Counted from the stretch's first letter, positions 8,413 through 17,477 are shown. The stretch is DNA of 64,000 bases from JAAUTT01 sp963846585 (GCA_963846585.1 CAWJWO010000007.1:248001-312000), one strand, 5' to 3'. Notes: generated by a model not told the origin, from the sequence alone. Numbers and translations are program-made.

Positions 8413-9246
8413 TTATATTATAAAGGATTTTCTTACTGACTGGATAGTCTTAAGTATCAACATATAATCGCTTTCAGTTAGCCCATTGTCGACTTTATCA
8501 TAAACCGGTTTTAATACCTGAAGCTTCGTTTCTATATCCTTTATATCGGACCCTTTATCGCATTCTTTTAATATATTCATAAGTTTAGTGTACGAATCTT
8601 TCTGTCCGGCAATCAATTTAACAATCTCGGAATTATTATAACTATCCTGGGAAATATTGGTGGCAATGTACATAACTTCGACCCAGGCACCCGAAACCAT
8701 TATGATTGCCAGATCATGATTGTTTTTTTTATCGATAAACTTATAAGTATCGTAAAACATATTGGTAATTATCTTAACCAAAGTGTCTTTATTATTAAGC
8801 TTGTCATTGCTATCGCCGGATAACAATTTGCTGTAATCAACATTAATACCTAATTGATCTACAAGACCCTTTAATGTTTTAGAATAGATTTTCTCATCCT
8901 GTTTCTGATCGAATGTGACGGCATACGCCAAATCAGCTCCATAAACACCCACGTTGAGAGCCTTGCTTTTTTCATTAAAATATTTTCCCGAATAATCGGC
9001 AGGATTAAGGATTGCCGATGTATATTTTACACCCATTGCATTGAGTTTGTCTGTCATTTCGAACGGTGTAGGCAAAGGGTAAACAACTTCCTTAACATTT
9101 TGGGATATTTCTGTACGATCTAAACTATCAGTTTTTAAGGATTCTTTGTTAGATTGCTGGCTGGCATTTTTACACGAAAAAAGTAAAACTAACGCAAAGG
9201 CTAACATGATTGCAACCTTATTATAAAATTGAATTTTAAGTATCAT
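8413..9246 (-). CDS. Putative lipoprotein of unknown function
   Basis: A 277-residue protein with N-terminus MILKIQFYNKVAIMLAF and a lipobox-like LLFSC followed by a Ser/Lys/Asn-rich linker, so probably a lipid-anchored envelope protein. The rest is mostly helical by composition, with LNVGVYGADLAYAVTFDQ and MVSGAWVEVMYIATN as distinctive segments. I recognise it only as a conserved-looking Bacteroidota lipoprotein and assign no function. It is separated from the downstream ABC gene by a 300-bp repeat block, so co-transcription is uncertain. Confidence 0.7.
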   Translation of the reverse strand: MILKIQFYNKVAIMLAFALVLLFSCKNASQQSNKESLKTDSLDRTEISQNVKEVVYPLPTPFEMTDKLNAMGVKYTSAILNPADYSGKYFNEKSKALNVGVYGADLAYAVTFDQKQDEKIYSKTLKGLVDQLGINVDYSKLLSGDSNDKLNNKDTLVKIITNMFYDTYKFIDKKNNHDLAIIMVSGAWVEVMYIATNISQDSYNNSEIVKLIAGQKDSYTKLMNILKECDKGSDIKDIETKLQVLKPVYDKVDNGLTESDYMLILKTIQSVRKSFII

Positions 9247-9410
9247 AATTTGTAAGATTTTATTATTTTTTACTGTTACAAATATAATTAATATTAATGA
9301 AAGCTACATGATGACAAAACATAAACATGAACGAAAATACACTCTTGAGGTACATTCCGTCCTTATAATAAATTATTTAAAAATAAAAAAAAGTATCCTC
9401 AATATGATTA
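9247..9410. other. AT-rich spacer without recognised features
   Basis: The 164-bp gap between the hybrid kinase stop and the lipoprotein start is unusual here in carrying no heptamer array. I see no gene or clear terminator. Confidence 0.5.
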
Positions 9411-11657
9411 TTAGTTCTGCAAATGTTTTTTAATCATAGATAATAATAAATGTTTGTTGGTAGGTTTACTTATATAGTCAATACAACCGGCATTGAAAGA
9501 TTTTTGTTTTTCTTCGTTTGATGTATAAGCAGTTTGAGCTATAATTTTCAAATCAGGCTTATGTTTTCTAATTTGCCGTGTAGCTTCATAACCATCCAGG
9601 TCGGGTAAACTTATATCCATTAATATTAAATCAATTGGATTTGTTAAAGAAATTTGAATAGCTTCCTTCCCGTTAACTGCGATTAAAAAATTTATATTGC
9701 TTTCCGTAAGTATTTCTTTCAGATATTCCATATTATAAGGATCGTCCTCAACTATAAGAATATTTTTATCGGGGAAAATTAATTCTACCTGTTCTTCACT
9801 TATTAAGCTTTTTAAGGGAAAAGCCTGAGAAGTTTTGTACGCAATAGTAAAAGTAAATGTACTGCCTTTCCCTGGTTCGGATTCAAGAAATATTTCCCCG
9901 CCTAACAACTCCACCAAACCTTTAACGATTGACAAACCCAATCCTGTACCGCCAATAATCCTATTTGAATCCTGATTCAACTGGACGAAACGATCAAAAA
10001 TTACTTTTTGCTTATCAAATGGAATGCCAATACCAGTATCAGATACATAAAACACTAGATTATGGATTTTATCAAATTTACAACCTCCTTCGATAGTACC
10101 TTCATCGGTAAATTTAAATGCATTACTTATAAGGTTAATAAATATTTGTTTTAATTTCACTGCATCAACTAAAATAAAATTATCTGTCTGGTTGCAAAAG
10201 GATTGTAAGTTAAGCTTAATATGTTGTTTACCGATTTTTTTCTGTTGCTCGGCAAAAAATAGAGTAAGTTCGTTAAATAAAAAGTTAAGATCGCATTCCT
10301 CATAATTAACAGGCAATTGACTTGATTCTATTTTTGAAATATCTAATATTTCATTTATTAAATCCAGTAAATCGTTACATCTCTGGATTATAATATCTGA
10401 AAATTTTTCGAGTTTAGGTTTATTATTATATTGTTCTTTTATTAATTCGGCAAAACCCATAATTGCATTCATAGGAGTTCTAATTTCATGGCTCATGTTC
10501 TGAAGGAAAGCTGTTTTTAAGCGATCACTTTCTTCTGCTTTTTCTTTAGCTTGTATTAACTCCTGGTTTGTTTTGTTAAGTTCTTCGTTTATTTGAAGGT
10601 ACTTTTCATTTTGTGATTCTATGGCTTCTGCTTTTTCTTTTAGAAGTAACTCAGATTGTTTGCGTTCGGTAATGTCATGAGAATATCCTGTTGTACCAAT
10701 TACTTTTCCGGTTTCATCAAATATTGGAGTTTTAAATGTATCGAACCATTTAATTTCTCCCTTGTCAAATATTTTTTCTTCAACAATATATGATTTACCT
10801 GAATTTATTACCTTTTTGTCGTCATCAATATATTTCAAGGCTAAATCCTGCGGCCAAATATCCAAATCAGATTTTCCTACAACGGATGCCGGATTTTCCA
10901 ACCCACAGGAGATTGAAAATGCTGTATTGACAAAAAGAAATTTGCTATTTATATCTTTTAACCATAAAAGTCCGGGTTGATTTTCTATAATAGCCGACAG
11001 GTATGATTCACGGAGTTTGTAACGTTCTTCACTTTTCTGGGTTTTTTCTTTGGCAATGTACAATTCTTCATTAGTTTGTCTAAGTTCTTCATTTAATAGT
11101 TGATATTCTTCATTTTGTGCTTCAATCTCTTCATTTTGTTCTAAAAGTAATAATTCTGCCTGCTTTCTTTGTGTGATATCACGTCCAATGCCCAAAAGGC
11201 CAAAAATCTTGTTATTCTTTTCCCGCAATGGAATTTTAGATGTCAGCAACCATCGTTTTTGTCCGTATTCATCTAAAACATATTCTTCCCTGTTTATTAC
11301 CGATTTACCGGTTTGCATTACCAATTGATCGTCTGTAAAAAATTTTTCTGCAATTTCTTTGGGGTAAAATTCAAAATCATCTTTTCCTAACACATCTGCT
11401 TCTGATTTGGCTTTTAAGTGATTCACATCTGCCAGATTAGCAAGTGTTTTACGACAAGATAAGTCTTTACAATAAATGGAATCCGGAATATTATCAATTA
11501 ATGTGCGAAGGAGTATTCGCTCTTTGTAAAGCACATCCTGTGCATATTGGGATCCAATAGTGTCCTTTTGTTTAGCTGCTTCTAATAATTTGATCTTATT
11601 CCTCAAATCATTATTCTCAATAATCAGCAAATCCTTTGATTTATCGTGGTGTTCCAT
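9411..11657 (-). CDS. PAS-domain hybrid sensor histidine kinase with C-terminal receiver
   Basis: A 748-residue protein with no TM helix, so probably cytoplasmic. Domains in order: short coiled coil (1-45), PAS/PAC (about 47-165, with DNIPDSIYCKDL), coiled coil, second PAS/PAC (about 215-335), HisKA with H390 in NMSHEIRTPMN, HATPase_c (about 505-620, with GTGLGLSIVKGL), and receiver (about 630-745; acceptor Asp in LILMDISLPDLDG, Lys in DYISKP). No DNA-binding output domain, so signal must pass to a partner. It is divergent from a SiaC-like gene, a possible but unproved partner. A second kinase of nearly the same design lies at 37785. Confidence 0.92.
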   Translation of the reverse strand: MEHHDKSKDLLIIENNDLRNKIKLLEAAKQKDTIGSQYAQDVLYKERILLRTLIDNIPDSIYCKDLSCRKTLANLADVNHLKAKSEADVLGKDDFEFYPKEIAEKFFTDDQLVMQTGKSVINREEYVLDEYGQKRWLLTSKIPLREKNNKIFGLLGIGRDITQRKQAELLLLEQNEEIEAQNEEYQLLNEELRQTNEELYIAKEKTQKSEERYKLRESYLSAIIENQPGLLWLKDINSKFLFVNTAFSISCGLENPASVVGKSDLDIWPQDLALKYIDDDKKVINSGKSYIVEEKIFDKGEIKWFDTFKTPIFDETGKVIGTTGYSHDITERKQSELLLKEKAEAIESQNEKYLQINEELNKTNQELIQAKEKAEESDRLKTAFLQNMSHEIRTPMNAIMGFAELIKEQYNNKPKLEKFSDIIIQRCNDLLDLINEILDISKIESSQLPVNYEECDLNFLFNELTLFFAEQQKKIGKQHIKLNLQSFCNQTDNFILVDAVKLKQIFINLISNAFKFTDEGTIEGGCKFDKIHNLVFYVSDTGIGIPFDKQKVIFDRFVQLNQDSNRIIGGTGLGLSIVKGLVELLGGEIFLESEPGKGSTFTFTIAYKTSQAFPLKSLISEEQVELIFPDKNILIVEDDPYNMEYLKEILTESNINFLIAVNGKEAIQISLTNPIDLILMDISLPDLDGYEATRQIRKHKPDLKIIAQTAYTSNEEKQKSFNAGCIDYISKPTNKHLLLSMIKKHLQN

Positions 11658-11980
11658 TTTATGGTTAGTTTAGCAATAATCTATTTACGAAAACAATATA
11701 AGCAATATTAATAATTTTGATAAAAATAAATATTATAGTGATTACCTATCTTTTTTTACTAACCCTCTGTGCCTGGTATCAATTTTTAAATATACCGGAA
11801 ATTTTAACTCGTTAGGTAATGGATCATTTATTTTTAAATTAATATATTAATGACCAGATACATTAATTGATTATTTTGTATATATTTTTATTCCCGGCAA
11901 TGGTGTATATATATCAAACATTCTATTAAAAAAATCGTATAACATCATAGTCAGGTTCATAATTTTTACAAAATAATTTT
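11658..11980. promoter_or_regulatory. Divergent intergenic region between hybrid kinase and siaC-like gene
   Basis: A 323-bp AT-rich region that must contain promoters for both genes. A TAATTTTT sequence near 11959 resembles the Bacteroidota -7 box (TAnnTTTG) but lacks a proper -33 TTG at the right distance, so I do not call it. The region contains no heptamer arrays, in contrast to most gaps of this window. Confidence 0.45.
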
Positions 11981-12370
11981 ATGGAAAATTTATTGCTTTA
12001 TTGTAATAATCAATCTAATACACCAATAATTGATTTTAAAGTTTCCGGAGAGCTATCAATAGTTGGCCGCTCTGTAAGTGAAAATATTAATGAATATTAC
12101 CAGCCTGCCCTGGACTGGATAACCGGCCTAAAGTATTGCCCGCTTTCAAATATTTCGTTAACTATTAAAATAGAATGTTTTAATACCAAGTCAAGTATGA
12201 TTATATTGCAAATTTTAAAGATGCTGGAAGAAATAAACTCTAAAAAACTTTCAAAAGTTGAAGTCTATTGGTTATATGAAGAGGATGATAAAGATATGTT
12301 CGAATCAGGAAATGATTATCAAAGCATTATAAACCTGCCATTTAATATACTTTCACTGGTTGAAAATTAA
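11981..12370 (+). CDS. SiaC-like regulatory phosphoprotein (DUF1987)
   Basis: A 129-residue protein of the DUF1987 family. In Pseudomonas aeruginosa the founding member SiaC is phosphorylated by the kinase SiaB, dephosphorylated by SiaA, and activates the diguanylate cyclase SiaD. Here FNTKSSMIILQILKMLEEI aligns with the conserved phospho-site segment, and VEVYWLYEEDDKDMFESG is the usual acidic motif followed by the terminal PFNIL. No SiaA, SiaB or GGDEF gene is adjacent; the nearest signalling gene is the divergent hybrid kinase. A paralogue is at 23803. Confidence 0.85.
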   Translation: MENLLLYCNNQSNTPIIDFKVSGELSIVGRSVSENINEYYQPALDWITGLKYCPLSNISLTIKIECFNTKSSMIILQILKMLEEINSKKLSKVEVYWLYEEDDKDMFESGNDYQSIINLPFNILSLVEN

Positions 12371-12447
12371 AAACCCCCAGCCTTTTTGAATAATTAATCA
12401 CCCTAATATTGGATTTTTACTAATTTTGAGTTAATAGTAATTTTAAT

Positions 12448-13662
12448 ATGCAAAATTCCATATTTAACCAGGCAAAAGTTCCGGCGTCCGAACTTGAGTC
12501 AAGAATGGGCCGTTTTCGTGAACAATTAAATTTTATACAACCTGATTGGGAGATTGTTGCAATATTCAGTAAAATAAATATTTATTACTTTACCGGTACA
12601 ATGCAGGAAGGAATGTTGCTCATACAAAAAAATGAGTCAGCTGTTTTTTGGGTGCGAAGGAGTTATGATAATGCTGTTGAAGAATCTCCTTTTAAGCCAA
12701 TAAAACCAATGGATTCATTCAGGGATGCTGCTAAATGCTATAATATTATTCCTGATACTGTTTTTATTGAAACGGAGTTTTTGCCAATTGCTATGCTTCA
12801 GCGATTTCAGAAGCATTTTCCATTTAAACATGTTAAACCGGTTGATAACCTTATAGCCAAAATTCGTTCTGTAAAAAGTAATTATGAGCTTTCCGTAATG
12901 ACTGAAGCCGGCAGAATACATCAATTAGTTCTCGAGGATAGGGTTCCGGGTATATTAAAGGAAGGAATAACCGAAGTGGAATTTGCAACGGAACTTTATT
13001 CAGAACTGGTTAAGGAGGGCCATCAGGGATTGGTTCGTTTTGGAATGCTGGATACTGAAATGTTAATCGGTCATATTGCTTTCGGTCAAAATGCAATTCA
13101 CCCTACCAGCTTTAACGGCCCAGGCGGAAACGACGGTATATGCCCTGCAGTTCCATTTTTGGGTAACAGGGACCGCAAACTTACAAAAGGAGATTTGGTA
13201 TTTGTGGATATAGGGTGCGGAGTAAACGGATACCATACTGATAAAACAATGACCTACATGTTTGGAAAGAAACTACCACAAGAGGTTATAGAAATCCATG
13301 ACCAGTGTGTTGCTATCCAGGATAAAATAGCTGCCATGTTAAAGCCAGGTTCTGTTCCTTCGTCAATTTACGACTCCATTATGACTAATTTGACTGCTGG
13401 CTTTCTAACAAATTTTATGGGATATGGCAATCGTCAGGTAAAATTTCTTGGCCATAGTATAGGATTAACAATCGATGAAACACCGGTAATTGCTCAGGGG
13501 TTTGATGAACCAATAGAGGAACGGATGGTTTTTGCTGTAGAGCCTAAAAAAGGGATAAAAGGAATTGGAATGGTTGGGATTGAAAATACTTTTATAGTAA
13601 CGCCGGAAGGGGGTAAATGTATTACAGGAACGAACCCCGGCCTCATTTTAGTTGATAGTTGA
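12448..13662 (+). CDS. M24-family metallopeptidase (Xaa-Pro aminopeptidase-like)
   Basis: A 404-residue protein with the creatinase-type N-terminal domain (about 1-145) and a pita-bread C-terminal domain. Metal ligands are visible in order: D in VFVDIGCG, D in YHTDKTMTY, H in LGHSIGLT, E in AVEPKKG and E in GIENTFIV, the complete two-metal set. It is likely a cytoplasmic Xaa-Pro dipeptidase or aminopeptidase. The final residues (LVDS) and TGA stop are encoded by the start of a TAGTTGA heptamer array. Confidence 0.88.
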   Translation: MQNSIFNQAKVPASELESRMGRFREQLNFIQPDWEIVAIFSKINIYYFTGTMQEGMLLIQKNESAVFWVRRSYDNAVEESPFKPIKPMDSFRDAAKCYNIIPDTVFIETEFLPIAMLQRFQKHFPFKHVKPVDNLIAKIRSVKSNYELSVMTEAGRIHQLVLEDRVPGILKEGITEVEFATELYSELVKEGHQGLVRFGMLDTEMLIGHIAFGQNAIHPTSFNGPGGNDGICPAVPFLGNRDRKLTKGDLVFVDIGCGVNGYHTDKTMTYMFGKKLPQEVIEIHDQCVAIQDKIAAMLKPGSVPSSIYDSIMTNLTAGFLTNFMGYGNRQVKFLGHSIGLTIDETPVIAQGFDEPIEERMVFAVEPKKGIKGIGMVGIENTFIVTPEGGKCITGTNPGLILVDS

Positions 13663-13792
13663 TAGTTGTTGGTTGTTGGTAAATATTGTTTATAAAGTTT
13701 ATAAAAAGTTTATGAGGTTTATAATATCCTTTAAACATAAATTCGCAATAATATAATCATATAAACCTTATAAACCTTATAAACTCAATTTA
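13649..13792. repeat. TAGTTGA array plus ATAAACCTT 9-mer inverted repeat
   Basis: TAGTTGA/TTGTTGG heptamers at 13649-13680, overlapping the M24 stop codon, then GTTTATAAA-type units (13685-13725) facing ATAAACCTT units (about 13760-13785). The two halves are complementary and lie between convergent genes. Confidence 0.85.
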
Positions 13793-14635
13793 TTATTTTA
13801 AGTACTGATTGACCACATCTCCTTTTGTTGCCAAAAGCTTTTCGAAAACCCTATTAACAACATCTTCCGGATAATCCTTACCTGAAGCTGACCCACATAA
13901 ATTGGCCCCATATATCGGATTGCCAAATAACCTGATATACTTTTTAATATAATTATGTTTGTTGTTTGCAATCTCCTTCATTAATACCGGGCTAAACAGC
14001 CCAATGTTTTCAATCAGCGGAAAACTTAAGGCTTTATAAAGTGCCGTTAGAAATTCTGTACCAACAATATCGGAAGAAATGTTTGTGGAAGGTTTGGATA
14101 ATTTCATTTTTAAGCGTTCCCATCTAACACTTAATTTATTGCCGGAGTTGAACCGGTATATCCAATGCTGAGGTGATTTAGCAATTGTATTACAAGCGTA
14201 AATATAAAAATCAAGAAAGCTATTATCTGCCGTAAAAACAGTAATTGCATTGCAAACCCTTTGTTCAAAATCAACAAAACCAAACCTGTTTTTTTCAACC
14301 CAGATCTCTTTCATAAAAGCAAACTGTTCCTGAACTGCAATATCAAATTTATCAGGATCAAATAAAATCAAATCAGCATCAACCCAAATTGTTCTGTCAT
14401 AACCTTTAGTAAGTAATTCCTTTGCAATTTCGAGCCTGGCCAGGTCGGAAACAGGTAATATCTTTTGTTGCACCTGCTTTTTATACCATTCAGGGACATA
14501 ATCAAACATGCGGTCATCAATAAAAAGGTATTCAAAACCTTTTGAATTTGCCCATTTTTCGACTATGTGCATGGAATTTTTTATCCAATACTGAACATTA
14601 TGAGTGCGATAGGACTGATATACGATTGTTTTCAC
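13793..14635 (-). CDS. Putative glycosyltransferase with DxD motif
   Basis: About 280 residues. The clearest signature is TIWVDADLILFDPDKFD, a DxD metal/sugar-nucleotide site, preceded by LARLEIAKELLTKGYD as in GT families related to capsular and mannosyl transferases. It lacks TM segments. The open frame reaches to 14704, but those first 23 codons (MVPGSWFLALF...) are translated TTCCTGG repeat, so I favour GTG at 14635, giving VKTIVYQSYRTHN as N-terminus. Acceptor unknown. Convergent with the M24 peptidase gene. Confidence 0.72.
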   Translation of the reverse strand: MKTIVYQSYRTHNVQYWIKNSMHIVEKWANSKGFEYLFIDDRMFDYVPEWYKKQVQQKILPVSDLARLEIAKELLTKGYDRTIWVDADLILFDPDKFDIAVQEQFAFMKEIWVEKNRFGFVDFEQRVCNAITVFTADNSFLDFYIYACNTIAKSPQHWIYRFNSGNKLSVRWERLKMKLSKPSTNISSDIVGTEFLTALYKALSFPLIENIGLFSPVLMKEIANNKHNYIKKYIRLFGNPIYGANLCGSASGKDYPEDVVNRVFEKLLATKGDVVNQYLK

Positions 14636-14675
14636 TTGATAGTTACAGTTTAAACTAGTTGTAATCTGTATAAAC

Positions 14676-14901
14676 AGAGCCAGGAACCAAGAGCCAGGAA
14701 CCAAGACTTTTTGATTTTAGATTCCAGATTCCAGATTTTAGATTTAAGATTTTATTAGTCTTACTAAACCTCAAATCTTAAATTTCAAATCTTTTATCTT
14801 TTATCTTTTATTTTTCATCTTCTGTCTTCTGTCTTCTGTCTTCTATCTTCTTTCTGTTTTTTGTCTCCCGTCTTGGTTCCTGGTTCTTGGCTCCTGGTTC
14901 T
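14676..14901. repeat. Long nested inverted repeat of heptamer arrays
   Basis: Outer arms: AGAGCCAGGAACCAAG units at 14676-14706 and the complementary TCTTGGTTCCTGG units at 14871-14901. Inner arms: GATTTTA/GATTCCA heptamers at 14714-14748 and complementary AAATCTT units at about 14766-14790. Between these are TTTTATC (about 14790-14815) and TCTTCTG (about 14819-14855) heptamers. It fills the whole space between two minus-strand genes. Confidence 0.9.
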
Positions 14902-14906
14902 ATTAG

Positions 14907-15539
14907 TTATTTTAGAAAGGTAAGAAACTTATCCTTTGGTGTCCTCACTTTTTTCAGATTCACCAGCCAGTCATTTTCAGCATCCCTGTACCCAAGAGGT
15001 AAAAGAGTAACACTTCGCAGGCCTTTTTCCTTTAAATTTAAAAAATCATCCAAAGACGTATTGTCAAATCCTTCCATCGGGGTTGCATCAACCCTGAGTT
15101 CAGCGGCGGCAGCTATTGCCATACCAAAACTTATGTATGCCTGGCGTGCGGCATGTTCGAAGTTTTGCTGGGCCGGCCTTTGCGGATATGATGCAGTAAG
15201 CCTGTTTTTATAGTCATCCATCGCGTCCGGAGCCAAACCTCTTTCAGCTACCGTATGCTTAAATACTTCGTTAATCCTTTCGATTGTGTAATTATCCCAG
15301 GCTGCAAAAATCAATAAGTGGGAACAATCGGTTATCTGGCTTTGATCATTTGCAATAGCGGCAATTTTATTTTTAAGTTCAGGATTTGTAATTACAATTA
15401 TTTCAAAAGGTTGTAAACCTGAGGAGCTTGGGGCTAAATGTGCCGCTTCAAGGATTACATCCACCTTTTCCCGGGGAACAGCTTTCCCGTTCATTTTTTT
15501 TGTAGCATAACGCCATTTGAGAGAATCTATTAATTCCAT
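14907..15539 (-). CDS. NAD(P)H-dependent nitroreductase-family oxidoreductase
   Basis: A 210-residue FMN flavoprotein of the nitroreductase family. SLKWRYATKKMNGK and HLAPSSSGLQPFEIIVI are the typical N-terminal FMN-phosphate binding segments, and SFGMAIAAAAELRVDATPMEGF with the LPLGYRDAENDW tail are the usual NfsB/YdgI-type signatures. Physiological substrate is not predictable; family members reduce nitroaromatics, quinones or flavins. It is monocistronic in appearance, with repeats on both sides. Confidence 0.88.
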   Translation of the reverse strand: MELIDSLKWRYATKKMNGKAVPREKVDVILEAAHLAPSSSGLQPFEIIVITNPELKNKIAAIANDQSQITDCSHLLIFAAWDNYTIERINEVFKHTVAERGLAPDAMDDYKNRLTASYPQRPAQQNFEHAARQAYISFGMAIAAAAELRVDATPMEGFDNTSLDDFLNLKEKGLRSVTLLPLGYRDAENDWLVNLKKVRTPKDKFLTFLK

Positions 15540-15696
15540 GTATTATTTTTTTTAACTGTAAATATAAAGACTTAAGACGAAAGATAAAAGATAAAAGAAA
15601 AACAGAAGACAGAAAAACAGTTATAACCCCTTTATAAGGCATAGCCGTCAGGTTAACGCTTGTAAAATGCTTATATACAATTATAATACTTTATTT

Positions 15697-15839
15697 GAGA
15701 TTTCTCGCTTCGCTCGAAATGACTGTCGTTATTGGTCAGAGAGCGGGAGGTGAAGAGAGTGCGGATTTGCCGCACTCTCTTCACCTCCCGCAACGCCACA
15801 ATTCTGCTGGTCGTCATTCCGACCGCAGGGAGGAATCTC
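15697..15839. repeat. Nested palindrome with perfect 22-bp stem
   Basis: Outer imperfect arms 15697-15723 (GAGATTTCTCGCTTCGCTCG...) and 15813-15839 (...CCGCAGGGAGGAATCTC) surround a perfect 22-bp inverted repeat, 15743-15764 and 15770-15791, with a 5-bp loop ATTTG. The outer arms are of the CTTCGCTCGAAATGAC type common between Bacteroidota genes. The structure overlaps the last 37 codons of the GIY-YIG gene. Confidence 0.88.
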
Positions 15840-16217
15840 TTTAATTGGTTGTAATTCATTGACTATGTCCGAAACATGTTGAGAAAATGATTTATTATTC
15901 CGAACAAAGCCACGCTCTGTTGCCAGCACTTTCCATTCGGGGTTCTTTTTGTTAATATTGAGTTTTCTCGCGTCGCTCGAAATAAACTTTTGACGGTTCC
16001 ACTTTTTTAATTCTTTTTCTCTTTGTATTGCCAAATCAAAATATTGAAATTCTTCGTGATAAATACAGTATTCAATATTGTACTTATCTGTAAAAGTGTC
16101 ATTTATCAAATGATTTTTATGCTCATGTATTCTTCTGCATAAATTGTTTGTAACCCCAATATATAAAGTTGTTTTGTTCTTATTGGTCATAATATATACA
16201 AATCCAGTCGTTGACAT
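15729..16217 (-). CDS. GIY-YIG nuclease family protein
   Basis: A 162-residue protein whose first about 95 residues are a small single-domain GIY-YIG fold (UPF0213-like): GFVYIMTNKNKTTLYIGVTN contains the two signature strands, followed by the Arg in NNLCRRIHEHKN and the catalytic-type Glu region in AIQREKELKKWNR. Residues beyond about 105 do not belong to the fold: the tail (IPPCGRNDDQQN ... SLHLPLSDQ) is translated palindromic repeat. The gene is the only cargo of an inverted-repeat-bounded element. Function of stand-alone members is not well defined; a structure-specific or homing-type nuclease is plausible. Confidence 0.85.
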   Translation of the reverse strand: MSTTGFVYIMTNKNKTTLYIGVTNNLCRRIHEHKNHLINDTFTDKYNIEYCIYHEEFQYFDLAIQREKELKKWNRQKFISSDARKLNINKKNPEWKVLATERGFVRNNKSFSQHVSDIVNELQPIKEIPPCGRNDDQQNCGVAGGEESAANPHSLHLPLSDQ

Positions 16218-16522
16218 ACGCTCTTAATTACACTAATATTTTATTACATTTACACTAAATATCTATCATTCTGCTCTATATAGACATTAACCTGACGGCT
16301 ATGCTTTTTAAGGGGTTGGGGTTAAAAATGGCTTAAATAAATATACTTGTACTAATTAACTGATAATATTTACAAATATTTTAATTCTTAATTAGATTAA
16401 AATATAATACTAAATTACTCAATACTAAAACCAGCCCTCCTTTATTGGGAGGGCTGGGTAGTAAAATAAAAAAATATAATATCTTCGTTTTTAGGAAAAT
16501 AGTATTAATTACTCAATTACAA
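16218..16522. other. Intergenic region: right arm of GIY-YIG element, AT-rich spacer, terminator
   Basis: A 305-bp gap. It holds the right inverted repeat (16287-16317), about 110 bp of featureless AT-rich sequence, and a strong hairpin at 16431-16457. No open frame of interest. Confidence 0.6.
16431..16457 (-). terminator. Rho-independent terminator-like hairpin
   Basis: Perfect 10-bp stem CCAGCCCTCC / GGAGGGCTGG with 7-base loop. On the minus strand the stem is followed by TTTTAGTATT, so it is oriented to end transcription of the lipoprotein gene 66 bp upstream. Confidence 0.7.
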
Positions 16523-17344
16523 TCAGAAATTTCCCTGAGAAATAATACTTACCCCATCAGTTCCATATTCTATATAACTGCCTGTTCCTGCACCGGTCCA
16601 TGTGAACGACCATTGATTAACAAGCGGTCCTGTATTATTATTTTGGCCGGTTACTAATAAAGTGCCTGACTTACTTGTAGTTGATGTGGAAACGTACTTT
16701 TCGTTTAAAGTTCCGTCATTGTTATAAAAACTAAATGTGGAATTGGTAGTGCCATTAGATATGCTCCATGAATCACTTAATGATAATACATTGGATAATG
16801 ATTTAATACTTTGAGTATTAAACCAATCAATAGTTCCACTGGTGCCTTTATCATCAACGTAATAATATTCTTTGGAATAGGAGGCACTGTCTATAGAATA
16901 TTTCCACCACGAATCACCGGATGAATTGTAATAAGTTAATGCTACTCCTTCCGAAATTCCATAAGCCGATAAAGTATAACTATATGTGGTTGACCCATCC
17001 GAATTTTTTGTTGCTTTATATCCCGGATAATAACTTAATTCAGCTGGGGTTATCCAAAATGCCGAAGATAAAGATGTTGTATATACATTAACTATATCAG
17101 CATCATAAACTAAGTCAGAAAGTACAGTAAGTCCAAGGGAATCTGCAGGATATGGAAGGGAAAAATATGCTTGTTCTTTGGTACTTATAGCAGCAGGCAA
17201 ATTTATTAATGTATCCTTCACGAGAGAAGGTGCTGAATAATTAGCAGGATTAGAATTTGTCGTAGTCGTATCTTTTTTGCAAGCGTTAAAAAAGATTAAG
17301 GATAATAGTAATGCACTAATTAAAAAGTTTTTAACAGTTTTCAT
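16523..17344 (-). CDS. Putative lipoprotein, Ser/Thr/Tyr-rich, unknown function
   Basis: About 273 residues from ATG at 17344 (MKTVKNFLISALLLSLIFFN then AC). The lipobox FFNAC followed by KKDTTTTNSN indicates a lipid-anchored protein with a flexible linker. The remainder is rich in Ser, Thr, Tyr, Gly and Asp with repeated beta-strand-like segments, typical of a surface-exposed beta-sandwich. No family recognised. An in-frame ATG at 17383 would add 13 residues ahead of the signal peptide and is less likely. A terminator hairpin follows the gene. Confidence 0.7.
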   Translation of the reverse strand: MKTVKNFLISALLLSLIFFNACKKDTTTTNSNPANYSAPSLVKDTLINLPAAISTKEQAYFSLPYPADSLGLTVLSDLVYDADIVNVYTTSLSSAFWITPAELSYYPGYKATKNSDGSTTYSYTLSAYGISEGVALTYYNSSGDSWWKYSIDSASYSKEYYYVDDKGTSGTIDWFNTQSIKSLSNVLSLSDSWSISNGTTNSTFSFYNNDGTLNEKYVSTSTTSKSGTLLVTGQNNNTGPLVNQWSFTWTGAGTGSYIEYGTDGVSIISQGNF

Positions 17345-17435
17345 AAAAATAAGTTTAAAGGTTAATGATTTACTTATTAACAAAAGTATATATAAAATTG
17401 TTTAATTTATGCAATTTATTCAACAAATATTACTG

Positions 17436-17467
17436 ACAACCAACAACTAACAACTAACAACTAACAG
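17436..17467. repeat. CTAACAA heptamer array upstream of bacteriohemerythrin
   Basis: CAACCAACAACTAACAACTA and one more CAACTAA unit, the complementary orientation of the TAGTTGT family, ending 10 bp before the hemerythrin start codon. Confidence 0.85.
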
Positions 17468-17477
17468 CCAATTAATT

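Larger units (their letters stand above)
15625..16317. mobile_element. Inverted-repeat-bounded element carrying a GIY-YIG nuclease gene
   Basis: A 693-bp unit bounded by near-identical inverted repeats: 15625-15656 (AACCCCTTTATAAGGCATAG then CCGTCAGGTTAA) and 16287-16317. The inner 18 bases TTAACCTGACGGCTATGC are identical in both arms and the outer AAGGGGTT/AACCCCTT matches with one gap. It encloses one gene, a GIY-YIG protein, and a nested hairpin repeat at 15697-15839. I find no target-site duplication and no transposase, so mobility is inferred from the arms only. Confidence 0.6.
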
